Source of the DNA: JAVVHE01 sp032249695
GTDB lineage: Bacteria > Pseudomonadota > Alphaproteobacteria > Sphingomonadales > Sphingomonadaceae
Length of the DNA stretch: 64,000 nt
Direction: 5' to 3'
NCBI GenBank assembly: GCA_032249695.1
Contig: JAVVHE010000001.1
Coordinates: 124,001-188,000, forward strand
The position numbers and the translations under genes were made by a program. This document shows positions 24,839 through 32,829 of the stretch, piece by piece. A model generated the notes under the pieces. That model worked only from the letters and a program-made list of their open reading frames with translations, was not told where the DNA came from and ran no database searches. How positions within the stretch are numbered: the first letter of the stretch is position 1; each line of letters opens with the position of its first letter.

Positions 24839-25555
24839 TCAGGCCGCGCGCGATTGCGGCTGCGCGTCGTCGACATCGAGCGAATAGCCCGCGGAGCGCA
24901 CGGTGCGGATCACATCGGGCAAATCGTCGCCGTTGATCGCTTTCCGCAGCCGGCGGATGTGCACGTCGACGGTACGCTGCTCCACATAAACATCCCGGCC
25001 CCACACGGCATCGAGCAACTGCTCGCGGCTGAACACGCGGCCGGGATTTTCCAGAAAATGCCGCAGCAGCCGGAACTCGGTCGGCCCGAGGCTCAGCTGC
25101 TGCCCGGCGCGCATGACTTTGTGCCCCGCGGTGTCCATGGTGATGCCCGCGAACTCCAGCAACTCGCCCGACAGCGCGGGGCGCAGGCGGCGCAGCACCG
25201 CCCGGACGCGAGCAATCAGCTCGCGCGGCGAGAAAGGCTTGGTGACATAATCGTCCGCGCCGGTTTCCAGCCCACGGATGCGATCGGCCTCCTCGGCGCG
25301 AGCGGTCAGCATCACGATCGGCAGATTGGCAGTGGTTGGGGAACGGCGCAGGCGGCGGCAGACCTCGATCCCCGACAGGTTCGCGATCATCCAATCGAGC
25401 ACGACGACGTCGGGCTTGTCCTCCTCGGCGAGCATCAGCGCTTCTTCGCCATCGCCCGTCTTGACTACGGTGAAGCCCTCTTTCTCGAAATTATACCGCG
25501 CCAGTTCGACGAGGTTCTGGTCGTCCTCGACCAGCAGGATCTTCGGCTGCAGCAT
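24839..25555 (-). CDS. phoB: Phosphate regulon response regulator PhoB
   Basis: This OmpR/PhoB-type response regulator of 238 residues has a receiver domain at 1-120 (ILLVEDDQNLVELARYN, phospho-acceptor Asp in VVVLDWMIANLSGIEVC, Lys in YVTKPFSPRELIARV). The winged-helix DNA-binding domain follows (LGPTEFRLLRHFLENPGRVFSR, RTVDVHIRRLRKAI). The LSGIEVCRRLR and DVYVEQRTVDVHI details favour PhoB among paralogues. The histidine kinase PhoR and the pst genes are not adjacent in the window. Confidence 0.85.
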   Translation of the reverse strand: MLQPKILLVEDDQNLVELARYNFEKEGFTVVKTGDGEEALMLAEEDKPDVVVLDWMIANLSGIEVCRRLRRSPTTANLPIVMLTARAEEADRIRGLETGADDYVTKPFSPRELIARVRAVLRRLRPALSGELLEFAGITMDTAGHKVMRAGQQLSLGPTEFRLLRHFLENPGRVFSREQLLDAVWGRDVYVEQRTVDVHIRRLRKAINGDDLPDVIRTVRSAGYSLDVDDAQPQSRAA

Positions 25556-25740
25556 CCGGCCCGTCCCCTTCGCAGGTGCGCCAGCGGCTTAGCGGGGTGG
25601 AACGCCGGTGAGCAAGGGGCGCCACCCGCTGCCCGGCGCAGCCAATGCGAAGCTGACCGTTCCAGCACGGCCCGGCGCAAACGCCCCTCGCGCTGGCGGC
25701 CGGCCGCGACTAGGTTCGCCTGCACACCAACGGACCCGAT

Positions 25741-26130
25741 ATGGCCACCCCTGCCCGCCCCCGTTTCTCCCGCGCAGCGTTGCCGCTGACGGTGGCCGCC
25801 GCGGCCACGCTCGCCGCCTGCGACCGCGACAAGCGCGACTGGGCGGAATCCGACGTGAAGGTGTGTCGCGACGCGCAGGGCCGCCGAGTCGATGACCGCC
25901 AGTGCGAGCAGCAGACCGCGCGCGCCGGACATAGCGGCGGGCATATGCCGGGCGTTGCGTGGTACTTTCTGGGCCGCGGATCGCAGGTGGCGCGGCTGGG
26001 CGAACCGCTGACGGGGGGCTCGCCAGTGGCGCGCCCCGGCGTGAGCTATGCTCGTGCCACGCCCGCGACCATCACGCGCGGCGGCTTCGGCTCGTCGGCG
26101 CGGAGCTTCGGCTCGCATGGCGGAAGCTGA
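25741..26130 (+). CDS. YgiB-like (DUF1190) lipoprotein
   Basis: The 129-residue lipoprotein precursor has lipobox-like LAACDRD at about residue 26. It ends in an unstructured tail containing TITRGGFGSSARSFGSHGGS; the TRGGFG motif is shared with the C-terminus of Escherichia coli YgiB. VKVCRDAQGRRVDDRQCEQ precedes it. Its stop is 14 bp from the YgiC-like gene, the same pairing as ygiB-ygiC, which strengthens the call. It is probably anchored in the outer membrane; its role is unknown. Confidence 0.7.
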   Translation: MATPARPRFSRAALPLTVAAAATLAACDRDKRDWAESDVKVCRDAQGRRVDDRQCEQQTARAGHSGGHMPGVAWYFLGRGSQVARLGEPLTGGSPVARPGVSYARATPATITRGGFGSSARSFGSHGGS

Positions 26131-26144
26131 CCGTCGTGCGCCGG

Positions 26145-27269
26145 ATGACGATGACGCCGCGCCCCGGCTGGCCGGCACGGGTGCAGGAGCTCGGGCTCGT
26201 CTGGCATTCGGACGAGCAACCCTATTGGGACGAGCGCGCGGCCTATGTCGTCAGCGCGGCCGAGGTCGCCACGCTGGAGCGGGCGGGAGCTGAGCTGCAC
26301 CGGTTGTATCTGGAGGCCGGCCAAGCGGTGATCGACCGTGGCTGGCTCGATCGGCTGCATATCCCCGCACACGCCCACGACGCGGTGCGCCGCAGCTGGG
26401 AGGCCGAACCGCCCGCACTGAATTTCGGGCGCTTCGATCTGGGCTGGACTGGCGCGGGCGAGCCCAAGCTGTTCGAGTTCAACGCCGACACGCCGACCTG
26501 CCTGTTGGAAGCCGCGGTGATCCAGTGGGACTGGAAGGAGGCGGTCGCCCCCGGCTGCGACCAGTACAACGCCATTCACGACGCGCTCGTCGCGCAATGG
26601 CGCGAGATCGCGCCGCGCGCCGACGCGGTCCTGCACATCGCGCACGCGCCCAATGCCAGCGGCGAGGACGAGGTCACCGCAGCCTATATCGCCGACACGG
26701 CGCGCGAGGCCGGGCTCGCTCCAGTGACGCTGACGATGGAGGCCATCGGCTGGGATACAGCCGGGCAGCGCTTCGTCGACCAAGAGGGGCGCGCCATCGA
26801 CGCCTGTTTCAAGCTTTACCCGTGGGAGTGGATGATCGGCGAAGCCTTTGCGCCGCAGCTGCTCGACCCCGCCAGCCAGACGGTGTGGATCGAGCCAGCG
26901 TGGAAGCTCATGTTCTCGAACAAAGCGATGCTGGCGGTTCTCTGGGAGCTGAATCCCGGCCACCCCAATCTGCTGGAAGCAAGCTGCGAGCCGCTCGGCA
27001 TGCGCGCACAGGTTCGCAAGCCCGTGTTCGGCCGCGAGGGCGCCAATGTCTCAATTGCGCGTGGCGGCGAGGTCTCCGAGACCGCGCCGGGGCCTTATGA
27101 AGGTCCTTACGTCTACCAAGCGCTCTACGACCTCCCCGGCCATGGCGACGAGCGGCCGGTGCTGGGCCTATGGTCGGTCGATGGCGCGCCGGTTGGCCTC
27201 GGCATCCGCGAGGGCGGCGCGATCACCGGCAATAGCGCACGCTTCGTGCCGCACCTGATCGAGGGCTGA
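26145..27269 (+). CDS. Glutathionylspermidine synthase family protein (YgiC/YjfC-like)
   Basis: This ATP-grasp-type ligase of 374 residues shows YWDERAAYVVS, LGRFD-like GRFDLGWTGAGEPKLFEFNADTP (in parts), the ATP-grasp block YPWEWMIGEAF and WKLMFSNKAMLAVLWELNPGHPNLL, and a final GNSARFVPHLI. It lacks the amidase half of true GspSA, as E. coli YgiC/YjfC do, so it may ligate another amine to a peptide. GTG 26136 and ATG 26151 are alternative starts. Its TGA overlaps the next gene's ATG. Confidence 0.82.
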   Translation: MTMTPRPGWPARVQELGLVWHSDEQPYWDERAAYVVSAAEVATLERAGAELHRLYLEAGQAVIDRGWLDRLHIPAHAHDAVRRSWEAEPPALNFGRFDLGWTGAGEPKLFEFNADTPTCLLEAAVIQWDWKEAVAPGCDQYNAIHDALVAQWREIAPRADAVLHIAHAPNASGEDEVTAAYIADTAREAGLAPVTLTMEAIGWDTAGQRFVDQEGRAIDACFKLYPWEWMIGEAFAPQLLDPASQTVWIEPAWKLMFSNKAMLAVLWELNPGHPNLLEASCEPLGMRAQVRKPVFGREGANVSIARGGEVSETAPGPYEGPYVYQALYDLPGHGDERPVLGLWSVDGAPVGLGIREGGAITGNSARFVPHLIEG

Positions 27270-27907
27270 TGGCCGCGGACGACGCGCGCGATCCGTTCCT
27301 CAGCCACGGAGTCACCACTGCGGCGGACTATGCGGGCACTGCCCTGTTCGGCGCGCAGGGCGCAATGCTGGCCGTCGCCGCTGGGCTGGACGTGTTCGGC
27401 GTGCTGGTCGTCGGGTTCGTGACCGCGCTTGGCGGCGGCATCATCCGCGATGCGCTGATCGGGGCGACACCGGTCGCTGCGCTGGCGGACTGGCGTTATC
27501 CGCTGATCGCGCTCGCCGGAGCGGGTGCGGTCATCGCGCTGAGGCTGCTCGGCTTTGCGCCGAGCGCGGCGCCGCTCGTCACACTCGACGCGGCGGGGCT
27601 GGCGCTGTTCGCTGTCTCAGGTGCGCGCAAGGCGCAGCGCCATCGGCTGAGCGCGGTTGTCTGCATGCTGATGGGCGGCGTCACCGGCGTCGGAGGTGGG
27701 GTGATCCGCGACGTGCTGCTGGCACGCGTGCCGAACGTGCTCAAGTCCGACATCTACGCCACCGCCGCGCTCGCCGGAGCTGCGGTCATGCTGCTCGGCC
27801 AGCGCGCAGGGATGACGGTGTTCCGCAGCGCGGTGCTGGGCGCGCTGGCGTGCTTCGCGCTGCGTCTGATCGCGGTCTCGCAGGGATGGCGACTGCCGTC
27901 AGTGTGA
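27269..27907 (+). CDS. TRIC-family cation channel (UPF0126)
   Basis: The 212-residue, seven-helix protein is built as two homologous three-helix repeats. Each repeat carries the glycine-rich GGGIIRD / GGGVIRDVLL pore motif (VTALGGGIIRDALIGATP and VTGVGGGVIRDVLLARVP). This is the bacterial trimeric intracellular cation channel family. It overlaps the YgiC-like gene by one base, so all three genes from 25741 form an operon. Confidence 0.85.
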   Translation: MAADDARDPFLSHGVTTAADYAGTALFGAQGAMLAVAAGLDVFGVLVVGFVTALGGGIIRDALIGATPVAALADWRYPLIALAGAGAVIALRLLGFAPSAAPLVTLDAAGLALFAVSGARKAQRHRLSAVVCMLMGGVTGVGGGVIRDVLLARVPNVLKSDIYATAALAGAAVMLLGQRAGMTVFRSAVLGALACFALRLIAVSQGWRLPSV

Positions 27908-28297
27908 AGCGCCGGGATTGACCGGCCACGCTGTCGGGGCCAGCCTTCACGCGACGCCAAGCGGATATAGCGGCGAACCCTCCCGAAGTGTGGCCTCGCC
28001 TCCGGGCTGACCGGCTGCGCCAACCGCGGCCTGGCAGCGGATCTCTGAACCCGGCGAGACCGTGCGCGCGACATTTCGATCCTGAGCGAGGCGCCGGACC
28101 TTCCATCCCGCGACAAAATCGACGACGGCCTCAAGAGAGGCCAGTGTCGACTTCGATCCACGCGATGAAGATGCTGGCGAGCGAGGACAAGCGTCCGCTA
28201 GGTCGGCGTCAGAAACGGTTGCCGTCCACCCTCAAGATGCGCGCATCGCATGAGGGTCGCGCGCGCTTTCCTGCAATGGACGCCCTTCTCGATCGCG
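27908..28297. other. 390-bp intergenic stretch without a recognisable gene
   Basis: Several open frames cross this region on both strands, but none shows a ribosome site, a recognisable motif or sphingomonad-like protein composition. It lies between convergent genes. No tRNA-like fold or strong terminator was found by eye. It may be decayed coding sequence. Confidence 0.4.
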
Positions 28298-28906
28298 TCA
28301 GTATTTGACCGAACAGCCATACGGCTTGCTCGTCGGGGTCGCCACCGGGCGGCCTGCCTTCAAGTCCGCCAGCGCTGCCAGCACGTAGTTTTTCGCGGTC
28401 AGCGCGTCGTTCTCGTCGGCGGTGGGGCGGTCGTCGATGGCTCCGGCGTAGACCAGCACACCCTCGCCATTGACCACGAACATGTGCGGCGTGGTGGTTG
28501 CCCCAAAGCTTTTGCCGATCGTGCCGCCGGTATCGATCAGATAGGCTGCGGGCGTCGCCTTCACGCTCCTCAGCCAGTCGTTGGCCTGCGCGGCACTCAA
28601 GTGGCCCTGCTTGCCCGGCGCGCCCGAATTCAGCGTCAGCCATACCACCCCCTCCGCGGCCGCGGCCGCCTGGGCTTTCTGCATCGCGCCCGACTTATAG
28701 TGCGCCTGCACGAAGGGGCAGCCGGGGTTGCTCCATTCCAGCACGACGGTCCGCCCGTGGAAGTCAGCGAGGCTGCGCGTCTTGCCGTTGGTATCCTCAG
28801 CGCTGAAGGCCGGCGCGGGCTGGCCGATGCTGACCGCGGCGTGGGCGGGGCGGATCAGGCCGGCTGCGGCGAAGGCCAGGATGGCGGTGGTGTAGTCGAT
28901 GCGCAC
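28298..28906 (-). CDS. Exported thioredoxin-fold redoxin (AhpC/TSA-like)
   Basis: The 202-residue protein has a signal peptide (ILAFAAAGLIRPAHA) and a peroxiredoxin/redoxin fold. It shows IGQPAPAFSAEDTNGKTRSL, LEWSNPGCPFVQAHY with a single catalytic-type Cys, PAAYLIDTGG and TPHMFVVNGEG. There is no CxxC, so it is a peroxiredoxin-like or one-Cys protein. The GTG start follows a run of ten C residues, and the GAGGAG ribosome site overlaps the stop of the upstream DsbD-like gene, so the two are co-transcribed and probably cooperate in periplasmic thiol chemistry. Confidence 0.8.
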   Translation of the reverse strand: MRIDYTTAILAFAAAGLIRPAHAAVSIGQPAPAFSAEDTNGKTRSLADFHGRTVVLEWSNPGCPFVQAHYKSGAMQKAQAAAAAEGVVWLTLNSGAPGKQGHLSAAQANDWLRSVKATPAAYLIDTGGTIGKSFGATTTPHMFVVNGEGVLVYAGAIDDRPTADENDALTAKNYVLAALADLKAGRPVATPTSKPYGCSVKY

Positions 28907-28916
28907 GGGGGGGGGG
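28907..28916. repeat. G10/C10 homopolymer between ribosome site and start codon
   Basis: Ten consecutive G residues on the plus strand are C10 on the coding strand. They lie between GAGGAG (28919-28924) and the GTG start (28904-28906) of the redoxin gene and set a 12-nt spacing. Confidence 0.85.
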
Positions 28917-28922
28917 TGCTCC

Positions 28923-31013
28923 TCAGGCGGTCAGCTTGGTCAGTTCGGATACGGTCAAGATCTGCGGCAGCACACGTTCGGTGCCGTCGGGCGCGACGTA
29001 GAGATAGAGCGGCACGCCCGACCGGCCCTTTGATGCGAGGTAGCGCGTGATGACCGGGTCGCCGCGCGTCCAGTCGCCGACCAGAATCGTCACGCCCCTC
29101 GCTTGAAATGCGGTGCGAACCGCGGGGTCGGCCAGCGCGCCGCGTTCGTTGACCTTGCATGTGATGCACCAGTCGGCGGTGAAATAGACGAACACCGGCT
29201 TGCCTTTGGCGGCTGCGAGCGCGGCAGGCGTGAACGGCTTCGCAGCGAGCGGCCCCTCGGTACGCGCGCTCCCGTCGCTGGTTGCAGGCGGCAGCGGCGT
29301 GACGGTCAGCGCTGCGGCGATCGCAGCGGCAGCGCCCAGCCCCAGTGGCAGGGCGCCTGACCCACCGCGCTGTTGCCGCGCGCCGAACCACCAGAGCATC
29401 GTTCCCAGCCCGATCGCGGCGAGAAGGCCGAGCGTCATGCCCTCCACCCCAGCCTGCCTCCCGAGCACCCACGCGAGCGCGGCTGCGGTCAGGAACATCG
29501 GCACGCTGAGGACTCGCCGGAAGCGCTCCATCCACGCGCCCGGCTTGGGCAGGCGGCGGCGCAACGCAGGGATATAGCCCAGCAGCAGGAACGGCAGCGC
29601 AAGGCCTAGCCCCAAGCCGACGAAGATCGTCAGCGCCTGCACCGGCGGCAGCACCAGCGCCGCGCCCAGCGCCACGCCCATGAACGGCCCGGTGCAGGGC
29701 GTCGCGACCGCGGCGGCGAGCACGCCCGTCCAGAACGCGCCGCCGGTTCCATCCCTCGCGGCCAGCCCGTCACCTCCGACTGCGCCCAGCCGCACTTCGA
29801 ACAGCCCGGCCAGGTTGAGCGCGATCGCTGTCATCAGCAGCAACAGCAGCAGGATCACGCGCGGGTCCTGCAGCTGGAACGCCCAGCCTATCGCCGCTCC
29901 GCCCGCGCGCAGGCCCAGCACCGCCGCGCCCAGCGCGGTCACCGCCAGCACCACGCCACCGGTATAGGCCAGCGCCTCGCGCCGGGCCTGCCGCGTCCCG
30001 GTTTCGCCGGAGCGAGCGAGGCTCAGCGCCTTCAGGCTGAGGATCGGGAAGACGCAGGGCATCACGTTCAGCAGCAGCCCACCCGCAACCGCAAGCACCA
30101 GCGCGAGACCGAAACCGATGCCAGCCTCACCGGCGTCGGGCGCAGCCGCGCCCGGCGGCCCGAGCGCGGTGAACACACGGTCGCCGCTCTCGATCGCTGG
30201 CACCGCGCCGGGCTCCGCGCTCAGCGCGAAGCTGGTGCCGCCCGCGAACCCTCCGGGGATGACCAGTACGCCAGCGACGCGCTTCAGCCCGACCTCAGTC
30301 CCGGCCTTGGTTTCGACGACCAGCCATTCTCCCGAGCGGCCAACGCGCTGCGGCGCGGAATAGGACAGCGCGCCATCGGTCTCCGGGAAGAAATACGCGC
30401 CCGCAGCCGGAGCCGCGATCTTGACGCCCAGCCGGAACGCATCACCCTTGCGCTCGAACCGCGCGTCCGCGCTGACCGGCTTGGGCAGCGCCGCGCGCGC
30501 ATCAGCGAACGGCTTGGCGTTCGCGGGGTCGGCCGCGCCGTCGCCGGTTGGCAGCGAGATCGTCAGCTCGGCGCGCTCGGGCACACAGAGTTCGGCCGAG
30601 CAGATGAGATAATCGAGCTTCAGCGCGGAAGCGAATGTCCCCGTCACGCCTTCGGGCACGCTCACATCAGCGAGCAGCAGCGGCTCGCCTTCGAACACGT
30701 AGTTCATGATGCCCGAAATCACGAGGCGCTGCGGCGCTGGATAGCGCACCTCGCCGACAGTCGCGCCAGCGGGCAGGGTCCACGCGTAGCGGTTCTCGGT
30801 GCCGCTCTCGCCGGGGTTCTTCCAATAAGTGTGCCAGCCCGGCCGCGCGGCGAGGCGGATCCCCAGCGTCACCGTGCCGCCGGGCTTGGCGCTCGCCTGC
30901 TCGGCGGTCAGCGACACCGTCGCGTGCGCGTTCGTGACGGTCGACGCAGCAGCGGCGGGCAGCGCTGCAACAAGGCCGAGGAAAACGAGCAGATGGTGGA
31001 TCATTGCGTCCAT
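28923..31013 (-). CDS. Protein-disulfide reductase DsbD/ScsB-like
   Basis: This thiol-reductant transporter of 696 residues carries electrons across the inner membrane to the periplasm. A signal peptide is followed by an N-terminal immunoglobulin-like domain with a cysteine pair (LICSAELCVPE), an eight-helix CcdA-like core with the two membrane cysteines (NVMPCVFPILSLKALSL and AVATPCTGPFMGVALG), and a C-terminal thioredoxin domain with FTADWCITCKVNE. Domain order matches the ScsB/DsbD group rather than short CcdA. It probably feeds the adjacent redoxin and cytochrome c maturation. Confidence 0.87.
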   Translation of the reverse strand: MDAMIHHLLVFLGLVAALPAAAASTVTNAHATVSLTAEQASAKPGGTVTLGIRLAARPGWHTYWKNPGESGTENRYAWTLPAGATVGEVRYPAPQRLVISGIMNYVFEGEPLLLADVSVPEGVTGTFASALKLDYLICSAELCVPERAELTISLPTGDGAADPANAKPFADARAALPKPVSADARFERKGDAFRLGVKIAAPAAGAYFFPETDGALSYSAPQRVGRSGEWLVVETKAGTEVGLKRVAGVLVIPGGFAGGTSFALSAEPGAVPAIESGDRVFTALGPPGAAAPDAGEAGIGFGLALVLAVAGGLLLNVMPCVFPILSLKALSLARSGETGTRQARREALAYTGGVVLAVTALGAAVLGLRAGGAAIGWAFQLQDPRVILLLLLLMTAIALNLAGLFEVRLGAVGGDGLAARDGTGGAFWTGVLAAAVATPCTGPFMGVALGAALVLPPVQALTIFVGLGLGLALPFLLLGYIPALRRRLPKPGAWMERFRRVLSVPMFLTAAALAWVLGRQAGVEGMTLGLLAAIGLGTMLWWFGARQQRGGSGALPLGLGAAAAIAAALTVTPLPPATSDGSARTEGPLAAKPFTPAALAAAKGKPVFVYFTADWCITCKVNERGALADPAVRTAFQARGVTILVGDWTRGDPVITRYLASKGRSGVPLYLYVAPDGTERVLPQILTVSELTKLTA

Positions 31014-31064
31014 GTCGCGTGTCCCCGGGGCGTTCTCAAGCCTTCGGCTCGGCGGCTGCGGCGG

Positions 31065-31862
31065 TCATTGCGGGGCGGGCAAACTTGATCCGCCGCGCGA
31101 AGCCTCGCGCGCCCGGCGGCGGCCGGTCAGCAGCATCCCGAACAGCGCGAGCTCGTACAGCAGCATCAGGGGAATCGCGAGGGTGAACTGGCTGACGACG
31201 TCCGGCGGCGTCAGAACCGCAGCGACCGCAAACGCTGCGACAATCGCATAGCGCCGCCCCGCGACCAGATCCTTGCGCTGTACGACACCCGCGGTTTCCA
31301 GCAGCATCAGCAGCACGGGCAGCAGGAAAGCGATACCGAAGCCCCAAATGAACGTCAGCACGAAGCTCAAATAGTCGCCAATCGCGGGCAGCGCGTTCAG
31401 GGCGACGTTTCCGGACTGCTCCTGAAAGCCCAGGAAAAAGCCGATCGCCGTCGGCATCGCGACGAAGTAGGCAAGGGCGCCGCCCATGATGAACAGCACC
31501 GGCGTCGCCAGCAGGAACGGCAGCAGCGCCTGCTTTTCCTTGCGATACAGTCCCGGCGCGACGAACCCCCAAAGCTGGTTGGCAAGCACCGGGAATGCGA
31601 GGAAGAACGCAGCGTTCAGCGCCACGCGGATCTTGGTGAAGAACGCCTCGTAGAGCTTGGTGTAGATCAGCTGGCCGCTGGCGGCACCGCGATGTTCAAG
31701 CGCGCGGGCGAATGGGCGGATCAGCAAGGCGAAGATCGTATCCGCCTCCACATAGGCGAACACGAAACACACGCTGACCGCCAGCACGCACCAGAGCAGC
31801 CGCCGCCTCAGCTCGATCAGATGGTCGAGCAGCGGGGCCTTGCTGTCGTCGATGTCCCTCAC
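31065..31862 (-). CDS. tatC: Sec-independent protein translocase TatC
   Basis: TatC, with TatB, is the receptor for twin-arginine signal peptides. The 265-residue protein has six helices, the N-terminal LLDHLIELRRRLLWC with the signal-binding glutamate region, and the conserved FxKxE-type loop before AFFLAFPVLANQLWGFVAPGLY. The start overlaps tatB by four bases. Tat substrates in this window include the M24 peptidase, the Rieske protein and possibly the superoxide dismutase. Confidence 0.94.
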   Translation of the reverse strand: MRDIDDSKAPLLDHLIELRRRLLWCVLAVSVCFVFAYVEADTIFALLIRPFARALEHRGAASGQLIYTKLYEAFFTKIRVALNAAFFLAFPVLANQLWGFVAPGLYRKEKQALLPFLLATPVLFIMGGALAYFVAMPTAIGFFLGFQEQSGNVALNALPAIGDYLSFVLTFIWGFGIAFLLPVLLMLLETAGVVQRKDLVAGRRYAIVAAFAVAAVLTPPDVVSQFTLAIPLMLLYELALFGMLLTGRRRAREASRGGSSLPAPQ

Positions 31863-32230
31863 GCCAGCTGGCTGGGCGGCGGCTTGGCGGCCTGGCCCGG
31901 CTCGGGAAGCGGCGGCGCGGGGAGCGGCGTCATCACCGGCGCGGGTTCATGCGCCGCGGGCATCACCGACGGCTCCGGGTCCATCCACGTGTCGACCCGC
32001 GTGCGCTCCATGATCTCGCGGTTCTGCTCATTCCAGCGCTTGTTCAGCTCCTCGATCTCAGCCTGGCGCACCATCTCGTCGAAACCCGCGCGCAGGTGCC
32101 GCGTCATGCCGCGCGCGCGGCCAACCCACTGGCCGACGGTGCGCATCAGCTTTGGCAGATCCTTCGGGCCGACGACGAGGAGGGCGACGATGCCCACCAC
32201 GCCAAGCTCGGACATGTCGATATCGAACAT
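31859..32230 (-). CDS. tatB: Sec-independent protein translocase TatB
   Basis: The short N-terminal helix (MFDIDMSELGVVGIVALLVVGPKDLPKLMRTVG, read in blocks) has the conserved Glu8 and the GPKDLP hinge. An amphipathic helix (FDEMVRQAEIEELNKRWN) follows, then a Pro-rich tail. The start is set at the ATG at 32230; upstream in-frame codons would add a non-family extension. It is in the operon tatA-tatB-tatC. Confidence 0.92.
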   Translation of the reverse strand: MFDIDMSELGVVGIVALLVVGPKDLPKLMRTVGQWVGRARGMTRHLRAGFDEMVRQAEIEELNKRWNEQNREIMERTRVDTWMDPEPSVMPAAHEPAPVMTPLPAPPLPEPGQAAKPPPSQLA

Positions 32231-32240
32231 GTGCGAGCGC

Positions 32241-32480
32241 CTAAGCGCGCGGCTCGCCCTCGGGGCGGGGCGCAACAGGGTCGACCTCAATCGTGCGCTG
32301 CGGCGCGGTGGGGTCGCCCAGCACCTTGGGGGCCTCCGAACCGCCCTCGCCCATGCCCTTCTTGAAGCTGTTCACGCCCTTGCCGAACTCGCCCATCACC
32401 TCGGACAGGCGGCCGCGGCCAAACAGCAGCAGCACGATCACCAGAACGATCAGCCAGTGCCAGATGCTCAGTCCACCCAT
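32241..32480 (-). CDS. tatA: Sec-independent protein translocase TatA
   Basis: The 79-residue TatA has the single N-terminal helix SIWHWLIVLVIVLLLFGRGRLSEVMGEFGKGVNSFKKGM (in parts) with the FGRGRLSEVMG hinge and an acidic, disordered tail. It forms the translocation pore or patch. It is the first gene of the tat operon and lies 10 bp before tatB. Confidence 0.94.
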   Translation of the reverse strand: MGGLSIWHWLIVLVIVLLLFGRGRLSEVMGEFGKGVNSFKKGMGEGGSEAPKVLGDPTAPQRTIEVDPVAPRPEGEPRA

Positions 32481-32829
32481 CGGATCATCCTACGCTTCTG
32501 CGCCCGCGAACCGGCGCGCGGACTCTTGTGGTGCATCTAAGCACGAACGCTGTCCCAGCCAACCCGCGGCACCTCAACCCGCGATTCGGCACGTTTCATC
32601 GCAAACTCGGCAAAAGGTTCCAACTTTCTTCTGAGCCGCGTTGACAGCGATTACGTTCCTGGGGCCAGAGTTTAATCGTACGGCTCGCAGTGAACTGCTA
32701 ATGAACGTGACGTGAGCGATGGTAACGTTTATAGTTGTTTACGTGGTCTAGGCAGACGGGTGGGTGGCCCAGTCTGGACCAGCTGGCGTGCACTTGGGGT
32801 AATGCATTTAACCTTTGCAGGGGTGGGTT
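32481..32829. other. Intergenic region between tatA and a divergent secreted-protein gene
   Basis: This 349-bp stretch is visibly richer in A+T than its surroundings and has no convincing gene. A possible sigma-70 promoter for the plus-strand gene is GTGACG (32707-32712), 17 bp, TATAGT (32730-32735), about 95 nt before the GTG start. The tatA promoter must also lie here but was not identified. Confidence 0.4.

Noticed and set aside
27754..28161. Open frames in the 390-bp gap after the TRIC gene
   Set aside because: They overlap the TRIC gene antisense, lack ribosome sites and show no family motif.
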